A stretch of DNA of 17,382 nucleotides from Phenylobacterium sp. CCH9-H3 (GTDB lineage Bacteria; Pseudomonadota; Alphaproteobacteria; Caulobacterales; Caulobacteraceae). A program made the position numbers and the translations under genes. The notes below the pieces were generated by a model. It was not told the DNA's origin. It was given only the letters and a program-made list of their open reading frames with translations, and made no database searches. Shown in pieces: positions 15,915 through 17,382 of the stretch. The stretch covers positions 1 to 17,382 of the forward strand of contig NZ_LSJI01000270.1 of assembly GCF_001557235.1 (NCBI RefSeq), given 5' to 3'. Numbering within the stretch: position 1 is the first letter of the stretch; every line of letters starts with the position of its first letter.

Positions 15915-16667
15915 ATGCCGACGGTCGTGATGACGCACGGCGCCTTCTGTGGCGGCTGGGCCTTCGAAGTGTTCCGCGCGCCGTTCGAGGCGCGGGGCTG
16001 GACGGTGCTGACGCCCGACCTGCCCGGGCACGGACCCGGCGGCGGCGTCGCGGGCCTCTCCATGTCCGACTATGCCCGGAGCCTTGCGAAGCTGTGCGCC
16101 GAACTGCCGGAGCCGCCGGTGCTGATCGGCCATTCCATGGGCGGGCTGGTTTGCCAGATGGCGGCCCGGCGGATCCAGGCGAGCGCCCTGGTGCTGCTGG
16201 CGCCGTCCCCGCCCTGGGGTGTCACCGGCTCGTCGATCGAAGAGGCCATCACCGCCTTCGGCGTTCACCTGGCCGACCCGTTCTGGTCCAGCGCCGTGTC
16301 GCCCGATCGGCACCTGATGCGTCACCACAGCCTGGACCGCACGCCCAAGGTGCTGCGCGACAGGATCCTGGACCGGCTAGTGCCGGAGAGCGGCCGGGCG
16401 GTGCGCGAGGTGCTGAATTGGTGGCTCGACCCGTTCATGACCACCAGCGTGGGCGTCGGCCGCCTGCCGATGCCGTCGCTGGCCATCGCCGGCGACCGCG
16501 ACGTGGTCCACCCGGCCGCGACGGTGCGCCAGACCGCGGACCGCATCGGCGCGGAGTTCCGGGTCATGCCCGGTATGAGCCACTGGCTCATCGGCGAGGA
16601 AGGCTGGGAGGACGTCGCCGCGGCGGCGCTCGAGTGGCTGGACGGCCGGGTGCGCGTCGCAGTCTAG
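15915..16667 (+). CDS. Alpha/beta-fold hydrolase
   Basis: A 250-residue alpha/beta hydrolase, probably an esterase-like or related cytoplasmic enzyme of unknown substrate. The fold is shown by VVMTHGAFCGGWAF with the oxyanion H-G (8-9), LTPDLPGHG (32-40), the nucleophile elbow GHSMGG (S74), the acid in AIAGDRDVVHP (D196) and the catalytic histidine in MPGMSHWL (H223). There is no signal peptide. A G-rich stretch GGGGGGAG (about 15895-15902) and CGGGAAA precede the ATG at 15915. It has its own 74-base upstream gap. Its TAG lies in the palindrome CTAG (16664-16667) shared with the convergent minus-strand gene. Confidence 0.9.
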   Translation: MPTVVMTHGAFCGGWAFEVFRAPFEARGWTVLTPDLPGHGPGGGVAGLSMSDYARSLAKLCAELPEPPVLIGHSMGGLVCQMAARRIQASALVLLAPSPPWGVTGSSIEEAITAFGVHLADPFWSSAVSPDRHLMRHHSLDRTPKVLRDRILDRLVPESGRAVREVLNWWLDPFMTTSVGVGRLPMPSLAIAGDRDVVHPAATVRQTADRIGAEFRVMPGMSHWLIGEEGWEDVAAAALEWLDGRVRVAV

Positions 16668-16918
16668 GCCTTCGATCGCCGCAGCGCCCAGCGGGCCAGA
16701 CCGACCAGGGCGACGGCGGCCCACGCGCCCTCCATGACGGTGGCGGACAGATTGAAGTCCTGGGTGAGCAGGCCCCACAGGATGAGGCTGGCCCCGATGA
16801 GGTTGCAGAGGAGCGCGACGGGCTTCTCGGGATCGAGCTTGCCCAGCGCCGCGCCCGCGTAGGCGACGAGGATCAGGAGGACGCCGAAGAGGCCCGCGGC
16901 GTCCGTCAGCCCGATCAG
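16664..16918 (-). CDS. Small CBU_0592-like membrane protein
   Basis: The minus strand encodes 84 residues with the pattern of the CBU_0592-like small membrane family. GLFGVLLILVAYAGAALGKLDPEKPVAL is followed by CNLIGASLILWGLL and VMEGAWAAVALVGLARW, giving about three hydrophobic segments. The function of the family is unknown. No ATG, GTG or TTG is available: the frame has a stop about 60 bases upstream and the hydrophobic core begins at once. The likely start is CTG 16918-16916, sharing CTGA with the stop of the upstream minus-strand gene and lying nine bases after AGGA (16931-16928). It appears to be translated by coupling to its neighbour. The stop lies in the CTAG that also ends the convergent hydrolase. 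Confidence 0.8.
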   Translation of the reverse strand: MIGLTDAAGLFGVLLILVAYAGAALGKLDPEKPVALLCNLIGASLILWGLLTQDFNLSATVMEGAWAAVALVGLARWALRRSKA

Positions 16919-17382
16919 AACGTGCGTTCCTGATACTGCAGCGTGCCCATGTCGTACTTCGCGTTCACTTGGCTGTCGTCAGGCTTGCGGACGGTCGAGT
17001 AGTTCAGGCCGATCGAGCGGTTGGTGGTCAGATATTCCCACGAGCGACGGACGCGCTTCAGGCCGTCCGGATCCTGCGGCTGGGTGTAGTTGGCCGTGGG
17101 ATCCAGCGGCGGCTGCTGGACGAAGGCCCAGACGTTGAGCGCCTTGGCGATGTCGTCGTCAGCGCCCATCGGATAGCGCAGCTCGACGTTGCAGACCGAC
17201 TTGTTGGAGCCGGAGGGGAACACGATGACCTGGTAGGCCTTGTTTTCGGTTCCGAAGGGCTTGGCCCAGGTCTGGTCCCGGCGGTTCATCTTGAAGCCGT
17301 TGGCCTTGGCCACGGGATCAACCCCCTGGCCGCGAACGGCGGGGATGCAGACCTTCTCGATCACCTGGATCGCCTCGAAGCC
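16915..17382 (-). CDS. Unrecognised protein, N-terminus beyond window edge
   Basis: A minus-strand open frame runs from the window edge to TGA at 16917-16915, 155 residues. Codon bias supports it as real. The GTG at 17364 could be a start, but coding (GFEAIQ) continues to the edge, so the gene is probably cut. I do not recognise the family. Visible features are VIEKVCIPAVRGQ with a cysteine near the N-terminus, a second cysteine in SNKSVCNVELRYP, many aromatic and polar residues, and an unstructured PPLDPTANYTQPQDPDG stretch. Two spaced cysteines and no membrane segment suggest a secreted or periplasmic domain whose signal peptide is outside the window. That is inference. It is coupled to the small membrane gene downstream. 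Confidence 0.65.
   Translation of the reverse strand, partial: GFEAIQVIEKVCIPAVRGQGVDPVAKANGFKMNRRDQTWAKPFGTENKAYQVIVFPSGSNKSVCNVELRYPMGADDDIAKALNVWAFVQQPPLDPTANYTQPQDPDGLKRVRRSWEYLTTNRSIGLNYSTVRKPDDSQVNAKYDMGTLQYQERTF

Noticed and set aside
15782..16933. 383-codon plus-strand frame spanning rppH end and hydrolase
   Set aside because: Shadow frame of the alpha/beta hydrolase, which has a full catalytic triad in its own frame.

Overview
The window reads as a chromosomal segment of an alphaproteobacterium of the Caulobacteraceae type (Caulobacter/Phenylobacterium). Four things point there: very high GC with strongly GC-biased third codon positions, the gene order rplU-rpmA-GNAT-...-obgE/cgtA-proB-proA-nadD-rsfS, the block rlmH-envC-S41 protease-divergent polysaccharide deacetylase-rppH, and Caulobacter-like promoter and GANTC features. 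The genus call is an inference. Almost every gene is on the + strand.

Layout. 1-727 is the 3' end of a TonB-dependent outer-membrane receptor. Its first 40 bases are an exact inverted copy of 133-172 and look like a fold-back artefact at a contig end. 728-1227 has no credible gene. 1228-2402 is a ribosomal-protein unit: promoter, rplU (L21 with a long Ala/Lys tail), rpmA (L27) and a strong terminator. 2435-7983 is a tightly packed series: GNAT acetyltransferase, bioY, obgE, proB, a divergent proA-like gene, and nadD. bioY/obgE and obgE/proB overlap by 4 nt. 8097-8537 is rsfS, which appears to start at CTG.

8546-8760 precedes asd and looks like a transcription-attenuation leader. A short Thr/Ile-rich peptide, apparently translated from a leaderless transcript, is followed by mutually exclusive hairpins. 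asd makes the precursor of threonine, isoleucine, methionine, lysine and diaminopimelate, so threonine-responsive control would make sense. An amidase-signature enzyme follows. asd and the amidase sit between rsfS and rlmH.

11297-14086 holds rlmH, an EnvC-like murein-hydrolase activator (11761) and a secreted S41 C-terminal processing protease, closed by a strong terminator. 14231-15840 is a translationally coupled pair, a divergent polysaccharide deacetylase (YibQ family) and rppH. An alpha/beta hydrolase follows. On the minus strand at the right end are a small CBU_0592-like membrane protein, again with an apparent CTG start, and an unrecognised protein cut by the window edge.

Functionally the window joins ribosome biogenesis and silencing (L21, L27, ObgE, RsfS, RlmH), proline and aspartate-family amino-acid synthesis (ProB, ProA-like, Asd), NAD synthesis (NadD), biotin uptake (BioY), mRNA decay (RppH) and envelope remodelling (EnvC-like, S41 protease, YibQ-like). 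I saw no rRNA, tRNA, CRISPR array, insertion sequence or prophage. The most notable item is the candidate asd attenuator. The divergent ProA and the apparent CTG starts come next.
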